Assembly (NCBI GenBank): GCA_002381695.1
Contig: DFXM01000020.1
Coordinates: 181,464-245,463, forward strand
Direction: 5' to 3'
Length of the DNA: 64,000 nucleotides
Source of the DNA: Clostridium sp. UBA4108
Lineage (GTDB): Bacteria; Bacillota; Clostridia; Clostridiales; Clostridiaceae
A program made the translations under genes and the position numbers. Each line of letters begins with the position of its first letter. Positions within the stretch are counted from its first letter, which is position 1. Shown here one piece after another: positions 1 through 8,310 of the stretch. The notes beneath the pieces are model-generated. The model was not told where the DNA came from. It searched no databases and was given only the letters and a program-made list of their open reading frames with translations.

Positions 1-22
1 TACAGCTTTAATATTATTTATT

Positions 23-928
23 CTATAGTGCCCATTTTCTATCACCAGTAAAGGACACGTTTAACCATTTATTGTATTCAAGGTGATTCATCTCTTTAGA
101 TAGTTTTTCTCTTAAATAATCCATTTGATCCAAATCATGTAAATCTGTTTCATCATTATAAATAAAATCAATTTCTATTCTTAAAGCTCTTCCAACCTTT
201 GAAACTCTTGTTATAGAGTCCTCAAAGTTATATTCTTTTTCTATCTCTTTAACTAAAATACTGATATCTTCATTAATAGTATCATCAGCTTTTACACATA
301 GAACTTCTTTAAAACTACTTATAAAGGTTTTAATTGGAAGCAGTAGGAATGCTGTAGAAGATATTATAACCATTAGTGGATCTATATATTTGTTCATATG
401 ATTAAAGCTAGTGGTACTAAGTATAGCTACTGTTATAAACCCAACTAATACCGCAGCACTTAATACTGTATCCATAAGCCATTGAGTGCTCTCAGCCTTT
501 AATAATTCTGAAGAAAGGCTCTTTCCTTTTCTTTTAATATGGAAGTAAACAACTCCACTACCTACAGTTGAGATAACGGCATATATAAGTGCTACTCCAT
601 ATTGAACATCGTTTCCGCCAGCAATAATATCTCCTATTGCTCCTATTAGAGAATATATACATATGATAGCTATAACAAGAGATTTGAAGGCTACCACCAT
701 TGGCTCTAATATATGTTTACCAAAAGGGAATTTTTCTTCATTATCTTTTCTATTAATATAGTTACTAATATATAAAGACATAGTTGATAAAAGCAAACTG
801 ATAAAAGAGTACATTCCATCAAACAGAATCATCTCTGAACCTATAGTTCAGCCCCATGCAATACCTAGTAGAGCAAAAAACAATGCTCCGTACACCGACA
901 ACTTTAACATTTTATTTTCTAATTTCAT
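23..928 (-). pseudogene. Cation diffusion facilitator (CDF) transporter, broken by an in-frame TGA
   Basis: Membrane exporter of divalent metal ions (CDF family), split by a stop codon. The longest open piece begins at 832, but the same frame continues upstream to an ATG at 926-928 preceded by AGAGGTG, the only good ribosome-binding site. Codon 27 (848-850) is TGA, just after the residues GIAWG in the first membrane helix; the frame then continues TIGSEMILFDG, which is normal CDF N-terminal sequence. Later membrane segments and a soluble C-terminal domain (last ~80 residues) follow, with no other stop. A single TTA-to-TGA change would explain the break. It may be a true pseudogene, a sequencing error, or a gene whose 3' part restarts at 832. 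CDF identity rests on overall pattern; the metal is unknown. Confidence 0.8.
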
Positions 929-1229
929 GATTTCACCTCTTATATTTTTAAAACACTTACTATATTATTATTATATTCCTTTTAGAGATTTTTCTGAATG
1001 ATTATAACACTCACAACTTGTTACTAATATGGGGTTCTTCTAATTGGAAAAATAATGAAAAGACATAAAAGTACCTAAAAATATGTGAAAAAGTACGTAA
1101 ACTTAATATTTATTTATGAAATTATTAATAAATTGTATAAAGAAATTATTTTACAAAATTATAATTTGGATAAAATTCATTTACTATAGAGTATTAATTT
1201 CTAATATTGCACTTATTTAATGATAACTA
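929..1229. other. Intergenic stretch without a gene
   Basis: AT-rich spacer between two minus-strand genes. The end near 929-1000 should hold the promoter of the CDF gene; on the minus strand a TATAAT-like run lies about 40-50 bases before its ATG. I see no open frame with a ribosome-binding site and no strong hairpin. Confidence 0.4.
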
Positions 1230-1514
1230 TTATTTTTTATTTGTATTCTTAGGAAACCATCCCTTTTTTACTCGTTCCTCTTGCTCTATAATTTCATGAA
1301 TACTCCAAAGACATGAAAAACCAGTTACACCTAATATGGATGATAATGTGGTTTCATCAATATATAAAGATATAGCTATAAAAATAATTCCAAGAAGTAA
1401 AAATATAGGCCATATTTTCTTACCGAAGTAGTATTCTCCTTTAATTACTATAGGATGAAAAATTCCAATAATAACAAAAGCAGCAAGTCCAATAAAAATC
1501 CCATTAAAATTCAA
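1230..1514 (-). CDS. DUF4491 small membrane protein
   Basis: Small integral membrane protein of unknown function, 94 residues. It has three hydrophobic segments (about residues 3-22, 34-52 and 56-70) and a charged C-terminal tail. The N-terminal stretch with FHPIVIKGEYYFGKKIWP matches my recollection of the DUF4491 family, which is about this length. The start is TTG, with a run of six G residues a suitable distance upstream; no ATG is available. It stands alone on the minus strand with no obvious partner, so no role can be inferred from context. Confidence 0.7.
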   Translation of the reverse strand: MNFNGIFIGLAAFVIIGIFHPIVIKGEYYFGKKIWPIFLLLGIIFIAISLYIDETTLSSILGVTGFSCLWSIHEIIEQEERVKKGWFPKNTNKK

Positions 1515-1585
1515 TTTAATCCCCCCTGTAGCTTGTATTATATCAATATGATACCATATAAAGGTAAATTATTGTCAAAACTATA

Positions 1586-1706
1586 TTAATATATAAGTTC
1601 CAATTAAGTTTATGCATTATACAAATAGCTATATTATAAAAATTAAATTGAACTATAAAAGAAAAGCCTATTTGTATCATGTAGTTTATTATCAGCACTA
1701 TATTAA
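1586..1706. mobile_element. MITE-like element M1 (short form)
   Basis: About 120 bp with imperfect inverted ends. The left end (from 1588) runs through ATATAAGTTCCAATTAAG to GCATTATACAAATAG; the right end (to about 1705) carries CTATTTGTATCATGTAG. The same end sequences flank the elements at 2509-2658 and 20770-21080. There is no coding capacity. It lies between two genes and disrupts nothing visible. Confidence 0.6.
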
Positions 1707-1830
1707 AATAAAGCCATATTTTAATATATATCTACAATAATTGATTAAAATACATGAATTGAAGAATTTATAATTTGATATTATTCTGTTAAATAATCAT
1801 AATAGAAAGTATAGAAGTGGAGGAATTTAT

Positions 1831-1995
1831 ATGATACAAATCTTAGTTATATCTCTTATAATTATTTTCTCAACAAGTTTTATGCTTTATAGGGCAAAAA
1901 ACGATACTTCAAAAATTCTCAGCATAGTATTATCTTTTGTTGGGATTTTGGATTTCATTACTATGGTAGTTTTAATACTTATTTTTAAAGAATGA
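1831..1995 (+). CDS. Small hydrophobic membrane protein (54 aa)
   Basis: Short ORF of 54 codons with ATG at 1831 and a good site (GTGGAGG) seven bases upstream. The product is almost entirely hydrophobic: one membrane helix at about residues 2-19, a short polar link with RAKNDTSK, then a second helix at about 27-52 ending FKE. It resembles many uncharacterised two-helix membrane proteins of clostridia. I do not recognise a family. The ribosome-binding site and helix pattern argue that it is real. Confidence 0.55.
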   Translation: MIQILVISLIIIFSTSFMLYRAKNDTSKILSIVLSFVGILDFITMVVLILIFKE

Positions 1996-2161
1996 TTTTA
2001 TTATGGAAAAGGATGAAATAATAGATATTTGATTAGAATTATGAAGATCTTTCACAAGTTTACAATATTTAGATGAAATATAAACAGATTAAGAAATAAT
2101 TGTACATAAGATAATAACTTATTATAATTGACTTAATATAATTTAAGTGAGGTAAAGGGTT

Positions 2162-2488
2162 ATGAATAACATAAAATCTATAAATAATAAACAGGCTGAA
2201 AAACTAATTGAGGAAAAGAGTGAATTATTAATCTTAGATGTTAGAAGGGTTAACGAATTCAAGGAAAATAGAATTCCAAATGCAATAAATATTCCTGTAG
2301 AGGAATTAGAAGGAGAGATTGAGGAATTAGAAGAATATAAGGATAAACCAATTCTTGTTTATTGTGAGGCTGGAGTAAGAAGTAGTGTGGCTTGTAGCCT
2401 AATGGAAGAGGAAGGATTTAATAGACTTTATAATCTAAGAGGTGGAATATTAGATTTTACAGGAGTTATAGAGGAAAAGGAGAGCTAA
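2162..2488 (+). CDS. Rhodanese-like domain protein
   Basis: Single-domain rhodanese of 108 residues, a sulfurtransferase-type fold carrying persulfide on a cysteine. The domain fills the protein: LILDVRRVNEFKENRIPNA is the N-terminal signature and VYCEAGVRSS (about residues 66-75) is the active-site loop with the catalytic Cys followed by a six-residue cradle. Start ATG at 2162 follows GAGGTAAAGG. It is monocistronic here, and a MITE-like element begins 20 bases after the stop. Single-domain rhodaneses serve sulfur transfer or stress roles; the actual substrate cannot be read from sequence. Confidence 0.85.
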   Translation: MNNIKSINNKQAEKLIEEKSELLILDVRRVNEFKENRIPNAINIPVEELEGEIEELEEYKDKPILVYCEAGVRSSVACSLMEEEGFNRLYNLRGGILDFTGVIEEKES

Positions 2489-2508
2489 TTTACTGATAAA
2501 TATTATAT

Positions 2509-2658
2509 ATATAAGTTGCAATAATAAAACTGCATAATACAAATAGACATTCTTATAATTTATTTTAAGTTGAACAGTAATAATATAAAGTTCTAATTAA
2601 TCTAATTTTCATAATATAGTCTATTTGTATTATGTAGAAACTTAATTGAAACTTATAT
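2509..2658. mobile_element. MITE-like element M2 with about 40-bp terminal inverted repeats
   Basis: The left end (2509-2548) reads ATATAAGTTGCAATAATA then CTGCATAATACAAATAGAC. The right end (2619-2658) is its near-complement, GTCTATTTGTATTATGTAG then TTGAAACTTATAT. It is about 150 bp and non-coding. It is the clearest short copy of the family and sits between the convergent rhodanese and FNT genes. Confidence 0.7.
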
Positions 2659-2719
2659 ACATTAATAAGCCTGATTTAAAGCATCTATTAGATAGTCTGC
2701 TTAGTGAATCAATATTTTT

Positions 2720-3493
2720 TTAATTAACTTTATTTTTTGAAATCAAATAATAAGGAAGTGCTAGAAATAATATGCCACCAACCATATTACCTAAGGTTAC
2801 AAAAAATAGATTGTACGCATATCCTAACACACTTACCGTAGCTGGATGTGGCGTAAACAAACCTATTGCAAGTAAAGTCATATTAGCTACACTATGTTCA
2901 AAACCTGTGGTGATAAACATAAATAAACACCAGAATATCATTATTAATTTTGAAGATTCTTCTTTACATCTAAAGCTACACCATACCGCTAGACAAACTA
3001 AAATATTACAGAGTATAGCTCTAAAGAATAGTTCTGAAGGTGGTAAAGTCATTTTTGTAGCTGAGGCCTTTACTATAAAGTCTCCAACGGGACCTTTTGA
3101 AAGTCCTGATAAGAAAAACATATAAGCAACTAGTATTGAACCAGCTAAGTTACCACTAAAACTAGCTATCCAAACTTTTAATGCATCAATTAAAGATACT
3201 GATTTATTTAAATATCCTGACGCCATGGTAAAATTATTACCAGTGAATAGCTCAGAGCCAGCAAATATTACCAAGCTTAGAGCTCCACCAAAGGATAATC
3301 CCATAGCAATTTTAGTTAAAGGTGAATTAGAGGAATTTAATAATCCTCCGATTGTAAAAATAAGCATAACAGCAAGTCCAACAAAAGCACCAGCTAACAT
3401 TGAACTAATGAAGTAGCCAAGCTTATTAGTTTTCAATAATTCTACTTTGTTTTTAGCAGCTATGGCTACTTTACCAAAATCTTCATTAAACAT
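2720..3493 (-). CDS. Formate/nitrite transporter (FNT) family channel
   Basis: Pentameric membrane channel for small monovalent anions such as formate, nitrite or hydrosulfide. About 257 residues with six membrane segments. Family hallmarks include GSELFTGNNF (the loop of transmembrane segment 2 that narrows the pore) and GFEHSVANM before segment 5. A longer frame begins at GTG 3508, but GGAGG (3502-3506) lies eight bases ahead of ATG 3493, so I start there. The substrate subtype is not decidable by eye. The upstream region carries a promoter, a long palindrome and a Crp/Fnr-like site (see 3534-3584), suggesting control by redox or carbon status. Confidence 0.85.
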   Translation of the reverse strand: MFNEDFGKVAIAAKNKVELLKTNKLGYFISSMLAGAFVGLAVMLIFTIGGLLNSSNSPLTKIAMGLSFGGALSLVIFAGSELFTGNNFTMASGYLNKSVSLIDALKVWIASFSGNLAGSILVAYMFFLSGLSKGPVGDFIVKASATKMTLPPSELFFRAILCNILVCLAVWCSFRCKEESSKLIMIFWCLFMFITTGFEHSVANMTLLAIGLFTPHPATVSVLGYAYNLFFVTLGNMVGGILFLALPYYLISKNKVN

Positions 3494-3533
3494 AAATAAC
3501 GCCTCCACAATATAAGGTTAAATACCTTGCATA

Positions 3534-3584
3534 TATTGTTATTATAATAACAATACATAATAAGGCACTGTGATATTTATCACG
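3534..3584 (-). promoter_or_regulatory. FNT promoter with 22-bp palindrome and Crp/Fnr-like site
   Basis: A perfect 22-bp palindrome (3534-3555, core TTGTTATTATAATAACAA) contains a minus-strand TATAAT at 3546-3541. Upstream of it, 3569-3584 is TGTGATATTTATCACG, one base short of the Crp-type pattern TGTGA-N6-TCACA. Taking +1 near 3534, the site is centred about 42 bases upstream, the usual position for an activator touching RNA polymerase. Spacing and motif are seen; function is inferred. Confidence 0.5.
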
Positions 3585-3696
3585 AATTGTTTAAAAATTG
3601 AGAAAATTAACTATATCAATAGTATAAGAGATACTTTTATCAGTGATAAATCCTTTCTAATTTGAATATGAATCTATAGAAAGGAAGTGCACAGTA

Positions 3697-4449
3697 ATGA
3701 AAAATACTCGTAAGAATATTGTCATTGCAATATCCATTCTCACTTTATGTACAACATTCGGTTATACATACTCAGAGTTAAGAGATAAGCAAAATACTGG
3801 AACCAGAATAAATACTTTAATGAAAAACCCTTCTGATAATGTGGATAATTTAACAACTCTACCAAATAAAAGGGAAACCGTTAAAACTATTGAGGATACA
3901 AAATCATTAGCACCTTTTTCATCTGATATAGTTATCTATAATACTCATTCTTATGAAGCGTATCCATCTGGGATTAATGTCACTGATGTAGCCTCATCAA
4001 TTAATGATAAACTTGTTAGTGAGGGTTTAAACAGTAAATTTATTAAGTGTGTTCAACCACCAGTTTATGATAAAGCATACCAGACAACGCGAGATATAAT
4101 AACATCAAAGGTAAAAGAGTACAAAAATACTGTTCTATTGGATATTCATAGGGATGCTTCTGATGAATCTGAAAGTAATACTAAAAAGATTATGTTGGTA
4201 GTTGCAAAGGAGAATCTGCACTATGATGAAAATAATAGATTTGCAAATGAACTATTACAGGAGATATTAAAATCCAGTAATGTTGAAGCATCAATTTTCT
4301 ATTTCAATAAAGGAATTAATTTCTTCAATCAAGATTTATCCAACAGATCTGTTTTAATTGAGTTAGGTAATGATAAATCCAGTGATAATGATATTGAAGA
4401 ATGTATGAATGCGCTTGTAGCAGCATTAAAAAATATTCAAATCAATTAA
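3697..4449 (+). CDS. SpoIIP-family N-acetylmuramoyl-L-alanine amidase
   Basis: Cell-wall hydrolase of the SpoIIP family, which cleaves the stem peptide from MurNAc and, with SpoIID, drives membrane migration during spore engulfment. 250 residues: an N-terminal membrane anchor (about residues 6-25), a linker, and the catalytic domain from about residue 85. Seen motifs are IYNTHSYEAYP (metal-binding His), LLDIHRDA (second His) and a terminal VLIELGND (catalytic Glu). It is shorter than the classical SpoIIP, whose N-terminal region is longer, so it may be a paralogue rather than the main engulfment enzyme. Start ATG follows GGAAG. A strong terminator lies 25 bases after the stop. TTTATCAGTGATAAA, a perfect palindrome at 3636-3650, sits in its upstream region. 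Confidence 0.85.
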   Translation: MKNTRKNIVIAISILTLCTTFGYTYSELRDKQNTGTRINTLMKNPSDNVDNLTTLPNKRETVKTIEDTKSLAPFSSDIVIYNTHSYEAYPSGINVTDVASSINDKLVSEGLNSKFIKCVQPPVYDKAYQTTRDIITSKVKEYKNTVLLDIHRDASDESESNTKKIMLVVAKENLHYDENNRFANELLQEILKSSNVEASIFYFNKGINFFNQDLSNRSVLIELGNDKSSDNDIEECMNALVAALKNIQIN

Positions 4450-4473
4450 TCGAATTAAAGGAATTAAAATAAG

Positions 4474-4511
4474 ACCTCTACATGAAAATAATGTAGAGGT
4501 TTAATTTTTTT
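4474..4511 (+). terminator. Rho-independent terminator
   Basis: Stem ACCTCTACAT / ATGTAGAGGT with a seven-base loop, followed by TTAATTTTTTT. It ends the SpoIIP transcript. Confidence 0.85.
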
Positions 4512-4607
4512 AAAAAGAATTTCTATTTCTGATAGAATTAACCTTAATAGAAACGAAGTATATAGTGTAAGGGTTAAAAACAAGCTTGTTTAAGAAAAGG
4601 AGTAAAA

Positions 4608-5162
4608 ATGAGAATTTCTGATAAGAACTTTAGAAATCAATTAAAGATGAAAGATGAGGAGGCCTTGGAATATGTTCTAGATAATTATGGATGGATTATT
4701 AAAGCTACCGTAAAAAAACATTTGTATGGGTTAGAAAGCCATCAAGGTGAATGTATAAATGACATACTCTTAGCTATTTGGAATAACATAGATAGTTTTG
4801 ATGAAGACAGAAGTGAATTTAAGAACTGGTTAGCTGGAGTTGCAAAATATAAGTCCATTGATTACAAAAGAAAATATTTAAAGAATTCACAGTATGACAA
4901 TATAGAAGATTTAGATATAAGTATAGACGATTCAGTTCATAATGAGATTACTTCAAAGGAATTAAATCAAGACTTAGAGGAGTTATTAAATTGCTTAAAA
5001 AAAGAAGATAGGGAGCTTTTTCTTAAGCTATATGTGGAAGAGAAAGATATGGATGAGATAAGTAAGGAAACAGGACTTAAAAAAGATGTAATTTACAATA
5101 GATTATCTAGAGGAAAAATGAAGCTAAGAAAATTATTTAAAATAGTAGAAAGTAGAGGATAA
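4608..5162 (+). CDS. ECF-type RNA polymerase sigma factor
   Basis: Alternative sigma factor of 184 residues. The N-terminal region (about 20-95) is the sigma-2 domain, including WNNIDSFDEDRSEFKNWLAG and the YKSIDYKRK segment typical of region 2.4. The C-terminal region (about 125-180) is sigma-4, with a helix-turn-helix in MDEISKETGLKKDVIYNRLSRGKMKLR. The start follows AAGGAG. Four bases separate its stop from the next gene, which has the form of an anti-sigma factor, so the two are surely co-transcribed and probably autoregulated. The inducing signal is unknown. Confidence 0.9.
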   Translation: MRISDKNFRNQLKMKDEEALEYVLDNYGWIIKATVKKHLYGLESHQGECINDILLAIWNNIDSFDEDRSEFKNWLAGVAKYKSIDYKRKYLKNSQYDNIEDLDISIDDSVHNEITSKELNQDLEELLNCLKKEDRELFLKLYVEEKDMDEISKETGLKKDVIYNRLSRGKMKLRKLFKIVESRG

Positions 5163-5166
5163 TATT

Positions 5167-6195
5167 ATGGAAAAGAATATATATGATATGCTAAATGACA
5201 GCTCTATAAATCTAGAAGAATTAGATAAAGAAGGTTTTAATCATATCGAGAAGAAAAAAATCAAGGATAAATTTAAGAAAACTATTCATAAAAAGAGTAA
5301 TAGAAAAAATAAAGGGGTTGCAGTGGCAGTAGCTGCAGGAGTATTAGCATTAACCTTGTTTGGAACTAATATTGGAAACGAAGCAATAGCGAATATAAAA
5401 TTAATGATGTTTGATATAGGAAATTATCTAGGTACTAATAAAGATTTAGCAGATTATAAAACTTTAGTTGATAAGGCAATAACTAAAGATGGAATAACCA
5501 TTCAATTAAATGAAGTTATCTTAGATAAGGATGAATTAATTGTCGCTACAACTTTAAAATCAGATACTAAGTTAGGAGAAGTAGGGTCCATAAGTACAGC
5601 GGAAAATGTTTATATAAATGGTAAGAATATATCTAGTGGAGCGGGTGGTTCAGCTAAGCAAATAGATGATTATACCGTAGAGAGTGTAATGTCCTATGGA
5701 TTAGATGAAGAGGTTTCAAAAGGAGATTTAAATATAAAGATAAAATATGAATATGCATATATTGACATGGAGAGAGAGAAAAAAAGAAAAGGACCATGGA
5801 TATTTGAATTTAAAACTAATGGGGATCAGTTAGCACTAGACACCATAGAGAGTGATATAGATTATGATTTTAAATTAGAGAATGGCAATAAAATAGTATT
5901 AGAAAAATATACTAGCAATGACATAGGACAAAAGATTTATTATTCCATAGAAGGAAAAGGAAAGCTATATGATATTAAATTCATAGGAAAAGATAATTTA
6001 GGTAATGATGTTACATTTTATAGTAGCAGTCAAGGTGATGGAAAAGGAATAATGAAAGAGGGTGCAAAAATTTCAGATGATGCAAAAACTTTAATTCTTA
6101 CTCCTTATGCAGTAGCTTTTCCAGAGAAAAGTGGAAGAATGAGTAACGATTTTAAACAAGTAGGAGAGGAATTCACCATTGAGATAAATAAGTAA
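5167..6195 (+). CDS. Membrane-bound anti-sigma factor, DUF4179 domain
   Basis: Partner of the preceding sigma factor, 342 residues. A cytosolic segment of about 48 residues rich in Lys is followed by one membrane helix (about 49-67, VAVAVAAGVLALTLFGTNIG) and a large extracellular domain with beta-rich character, as in DUF4179 proteins. By analogy with similar clostridial pairs, the cytosolic part should bind the sigma factor and the outer domain should sense envelope state. The ATG lies four bases after the sigma stop; its ribosome-binding site (AGAGGATA) is inside the sigma gene, so translation may be coupled. It ends just before a strong bidirectional terminator. Confidence 0.75.
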   Translation: MEKNIYDMLNDSSINLEELDKEGFNHIEKKKIKDKFKKTIHKKSNRKNKGVAVAVAAGVLALTLFGTNIGNEAIANIKLMMFDIGNYLGTNKDLADYKTLVDKAITKDGITIQLNEVILDKDELIVATTLKSDTKLGEVGSISTAENVYINGKNISSGAGGSAKQIDDYTVESVMSYGLDEEVSKGDLNIKIKYEYAYIDMEREKKRKGPWIFEFKTNGDQLALDTIESDIDYDFKLENGNKIVLEKYTSNDIGQKIYYSIEGKGKLYDIKFIGKDNLGNDVTFYSSSQGDGKGIMKEGAKISDDAKTLILTPYAVAFPEKSGRMSNDFKQVGEEFTIEINK

Positions 6196-6235
6196 ATAAA
6201 AGCAATTTTATGTTACCTAGGGATAGAGATGATTT

Positions 6236-6271
6236 AAGGGTGGCAGCCTCAATGGAGGCTGCTACCCTTTT
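6236..6271. terminator. Bidirectional terminator between convergent genes
   Basis: A 15-bp stem (AAGGGTGGCAGCCTC / GAGGCTGCTACCCTT, one wobble pair) with a four-base loop. It is flanked by T-rich sequence on the right and A-rich on the left, between the anti-sigma gene and the convergent phosphoesterase. Confidence 0.85.
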
Positions 6272-6299
6272 GTTATAGAATTATGTTCATAATAGTAGG

Positions 6300-7163
6300 T
6301 TACTCTTTTTTTAGCGTAACCACTATAATTTCTGGTCTGTTAAATATTCTAACAGGAATGACACTGTTTCCCAATCCACGGCTCACTATCTCAGTTGTAT
6401 TCCCTTTATGGTAGATACCACTTGTGTACTTAGGAAACAATCCTTGGTCTGGTGCAGCAAGTCCTCCGATAAAAGGTATTCTAAATTGTCCTCCGTGAGC
6501 ATGACCAGTAAAAACTAAGTCAATATTATTTTCAGCATATATGTCAATTAGTTCTGGTCTGTGAGAAAGTAAAATTTTTAAGGAAGAACTGTTATCATCC
6601 ACAAGAGATTTTAGTTTTTCTCCAACTTTATATTGGTTGCTATCGTCCAAATAATCAGAAAGAAAAAAAGCTGGGTCCGAAATTCCAAGTAGTTGAAAAT
6701 TAGATTCCCCCATTAAAATTTTAGTTTTTGAATTATCCAAAACTGAAACTCCTGATTCTAATAAATCTTGTTTAAATTCATCGTATATTCCTGACCATGC
6801 TTCATGATTTCCAGATACATAATAAACAGGTGCAATTTCTACTGCATCATTAATGAACTCCATTGCTATATCTAAATTTGTATCTTTGCTATCAATCAAA
6901 TCCCCAGTTATCACAATCATATTAGGCTGGGTTTTTCTCAGTTTTTCAAGCAGTCTTTTTTGTTTACTACCAAACTCTTTGTTATGCAGATCGGAAATCT
7001 GTACAATTTTGTAATCATTGAAAGCATCAGATATTTTGACATTTGAATATATAATATTAGTTATCACAATATCATTGTTTTGCCAAAAGCAAAAAAGGAT
7101 GATTCCAATTATCGAAATCATAAGTGTAAAAAATACCTTATATTTTTTCGACTTTAACTTCAT
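6300..7163 (-). CDS. Membrane-anchored metallophosphoesterase (YkuE-like)
   Basis: Calcineurin-like phosphoesterase of 287 residues with a single N-terminal membrane anchor (about residues 9-26), the active domain facing outward. Metal-binding motifs appear in order: QISDLHN, VITGDLID, YVSGNHEAW, LLSHRPE and FTGHAHGGQFR. This is the full set for a dinuclear metal centre. YkuE-type proteins are Firmicute cell-surface phosphoesterases whose natural substrate is poorly defined. The start ATG follows GGAGGTG. It is transcribed alone, convergent with the sigma/anti-sigma pair. Confidence 0.88.
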   Translation of the reverse strand: MKLKSKKYKVFFTLMISIIGIILFCFWQNNDIVITNIIYSNVKISDAFNDYKIVQISDLHNKEFGSKQKRLLEKLRKTQPNMIVITGDLIDSKDTNLDIAMEFINDAVEIAPVYYVSGNHEAWSGIYDEFKQDLLESGVSVLDNSKTKILMGESNFQLLGISDPAFFLSDYLDDSNQYKVGEKLKSLVDDNSSSLKILLSHRPELIDIYAENNIDLVFTGHAHGGQFRIPFIGGLAAPDQGLFPKYTSGIYHKGNTTEIVSRGLGNSVIPVRIFNRPEIIVVTLKKE

Positions 7164-7261
7164 AGGGCACCTCCACTAATATATAAATAACCGAATTGTC
7201 TATTTAAATCCAATTTAACAGGGGTTATTACAGTTTACACCCCGCATACATTCTTCATTTG

Positions 7262-7906
7262 TTAGCCTAATAATCGATTACGATAGGATAATGGAGTTTT
7301 TCCAGTAATTTTTTTAAAGGTGGTACAAAAATAAGAGTTGTTACAAAAGGCACATCTAGTGGCGATAATATCTAAGGGCAAATCAGAATGAGAGAGCAGT
7401 TTCTTTGCTAAATTTATTCTTTGTCTTGTGATATATTCGCTAAAATTTGTGCCCACGTTTTTTTTGAAAATATCACATAAATAGCAGCGATTTATATTTA
7501 TATTTTCGCATACACTGGCAAGGGTTAATGGTTCATGAATATGATTATGAATATATATTAAAGCTTTCTTTATATGAGGATTTTCATATTTTTCTATAAG
7601 ATAATCAGAACAGTTTCCATAAGAGAAAATAATATTTTCTCCAAGGTTAATTAAATCAGAAGAACTATTACTCTCATCAATAATTAAGTTATTTTCATAA
7701 CAACATTGATGAAGAGATACATTTTCCTCTCGTAGTATATAGTTATAAATACTAATATTTAAGGAGGAGATGTATAACTTATAGTCAATTAAGCACAACT
7801 TTCTATCTAGAGCTATAAATTTATCCTTAAATAAATTTATGGCTCCAATGGTGTTACCACAATATAACAATATACAAATATCTAAATGATTTAAAAGCTT
7901 TTCCAT
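7262..7906 (-). CDS. AraC-family transcriptional regulator, likely of the heme operon
   Basis: DNA-binding regulator of about 214 residues. The C-terminal ~100 residues hold two helix-turn-helices: LTLASVCENININRCYLCDIF, then LPLDIIATRCAFCNNSYFCTTFKKITGKTPLSYR, the standard AraC signature. The N-terminal half has no recognised ligand domain and several Cys residues. A longer frame starts at 7939, but AGGAG lies five bases before ATG 7906. It is divergent from the heme-uptake operon at 8311, and the intergenic region holds a 21-bp-spaced direct repeat of the kind AraC proteins bind. It may therefore activate that operon, much as Btr does for bacillibactin uptake. The ligand is unknown. Confidence 0.85.
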   Translation of the reverse strand: MEKLLNHLDICILLYCGNTIGAINLFKDKFIALDRKLCLIDYKLYISSLNISIYNYILREENVSLHQCCYENNLIIDESNSSSDLINLGENIIFSYGNCSDYLIEKYENPHIKKALIYIHNHIHEPLTLASVCENININRCYLCDIFKKNVGTNFSEYITRQRINLAKKLLSHSDLPLDIIATRCAFCNNSYFCTTFKKITGKTPLSYRNRLLG

Positions 7907-8078
7907 AAACGCTCCTTTATTAACTAGTAAATTTGACATCTCATTACTATGATCTACAAAATTTTACATAAGTATAGTAACATATCTAAACATTACAACA
8001 TGAGTTTAGCATAAAAATAATTTATTCAACAGTAAATAGTGAAAATTCATATTTTAATATTGTATTAATAAGAAACAA

Positions 8079-8132
8079 CATATTATTACTGGTAATTTCT
8101 TTCGAAAGAATGATTTACTAAGGTTCTATCCA
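8079..8132. repeat. Fragment of the M3/M4 repeat core
   Basis: 54 bp closely resembling the left core of the elements at 20770 and 53092: CATATTATTACTG, then TTTCGAAA, then GATTTACTAAGGTTCTAT. No inverted partner or ends are present, so it is a relic. Confidence 0.5.
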
Positions 8133-8143
8133 ACTAAGAGGTT

Positions 8144-8180
8144 AAAATAAAATCTAAATTTTAAAAAATAAAATCTAAAT
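8144..8180. promoter_or_regulatory. 16-bp direct repeat at 21-bp spacing, candidate AraC-type operator
   Basis: AAAATAAAATCTAAAT occurs at 8144-8159 and again, identical, at 8165-8180. The start-to-start distance is exactly 21 bp, two helical turns. AraC-family proteins bind direct half-sites at this spacing, and an AraC gene lies next door. The assignment to that regulator is inferred. Confidence 0.5.
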
Positions 8181-8223
8181 ATTCTATAACATACTCCTGT
8201 AAATAGATGATAGACTTGTATTA

Positions 8224-8252
8224 TTGAGCAGTTAGCGTATGCTAACTAAAAT
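8224..8252 (+). promoter_or_regulatory. Promoter of heme operon with palindromic operator in the spacer
   Basis: -35 TTGAGC (8224-8229), 17-bp spacer, -10 TAAAAT (8247-8252). The palindrome AGTTAGCGTATGCTAACT (8230-8247; 7-bp arms, 4-bp centre) fills the spacer, so a bound protein would block polymerase. It looks like a metal- or heme-responsive repressor site, but it is not an exact Fur box. Confidence 0.6.
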
Positions 8253-8310
8253 GAGTTTAATATTATAAATAATTATATTCAGGTGTATAACCTTAAGAAA
8301 GGGTGGAAAA

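Noticed and set aside
2772..3416. Plus-strand ORFs inside the FNT gene
   Set aside because: They are antisense shadows of a clear membrane channel gene with no sites of their own. Similar shadows inside isdF, mgtA, tcyP and the purine operon were also left out.
8230..8247. Naming the isdE palindrome a Fur box
   Set aside because: AGTTAGCGTATGCTAACT does not match TGATAATNATTATCA; only the site at 63422 does.
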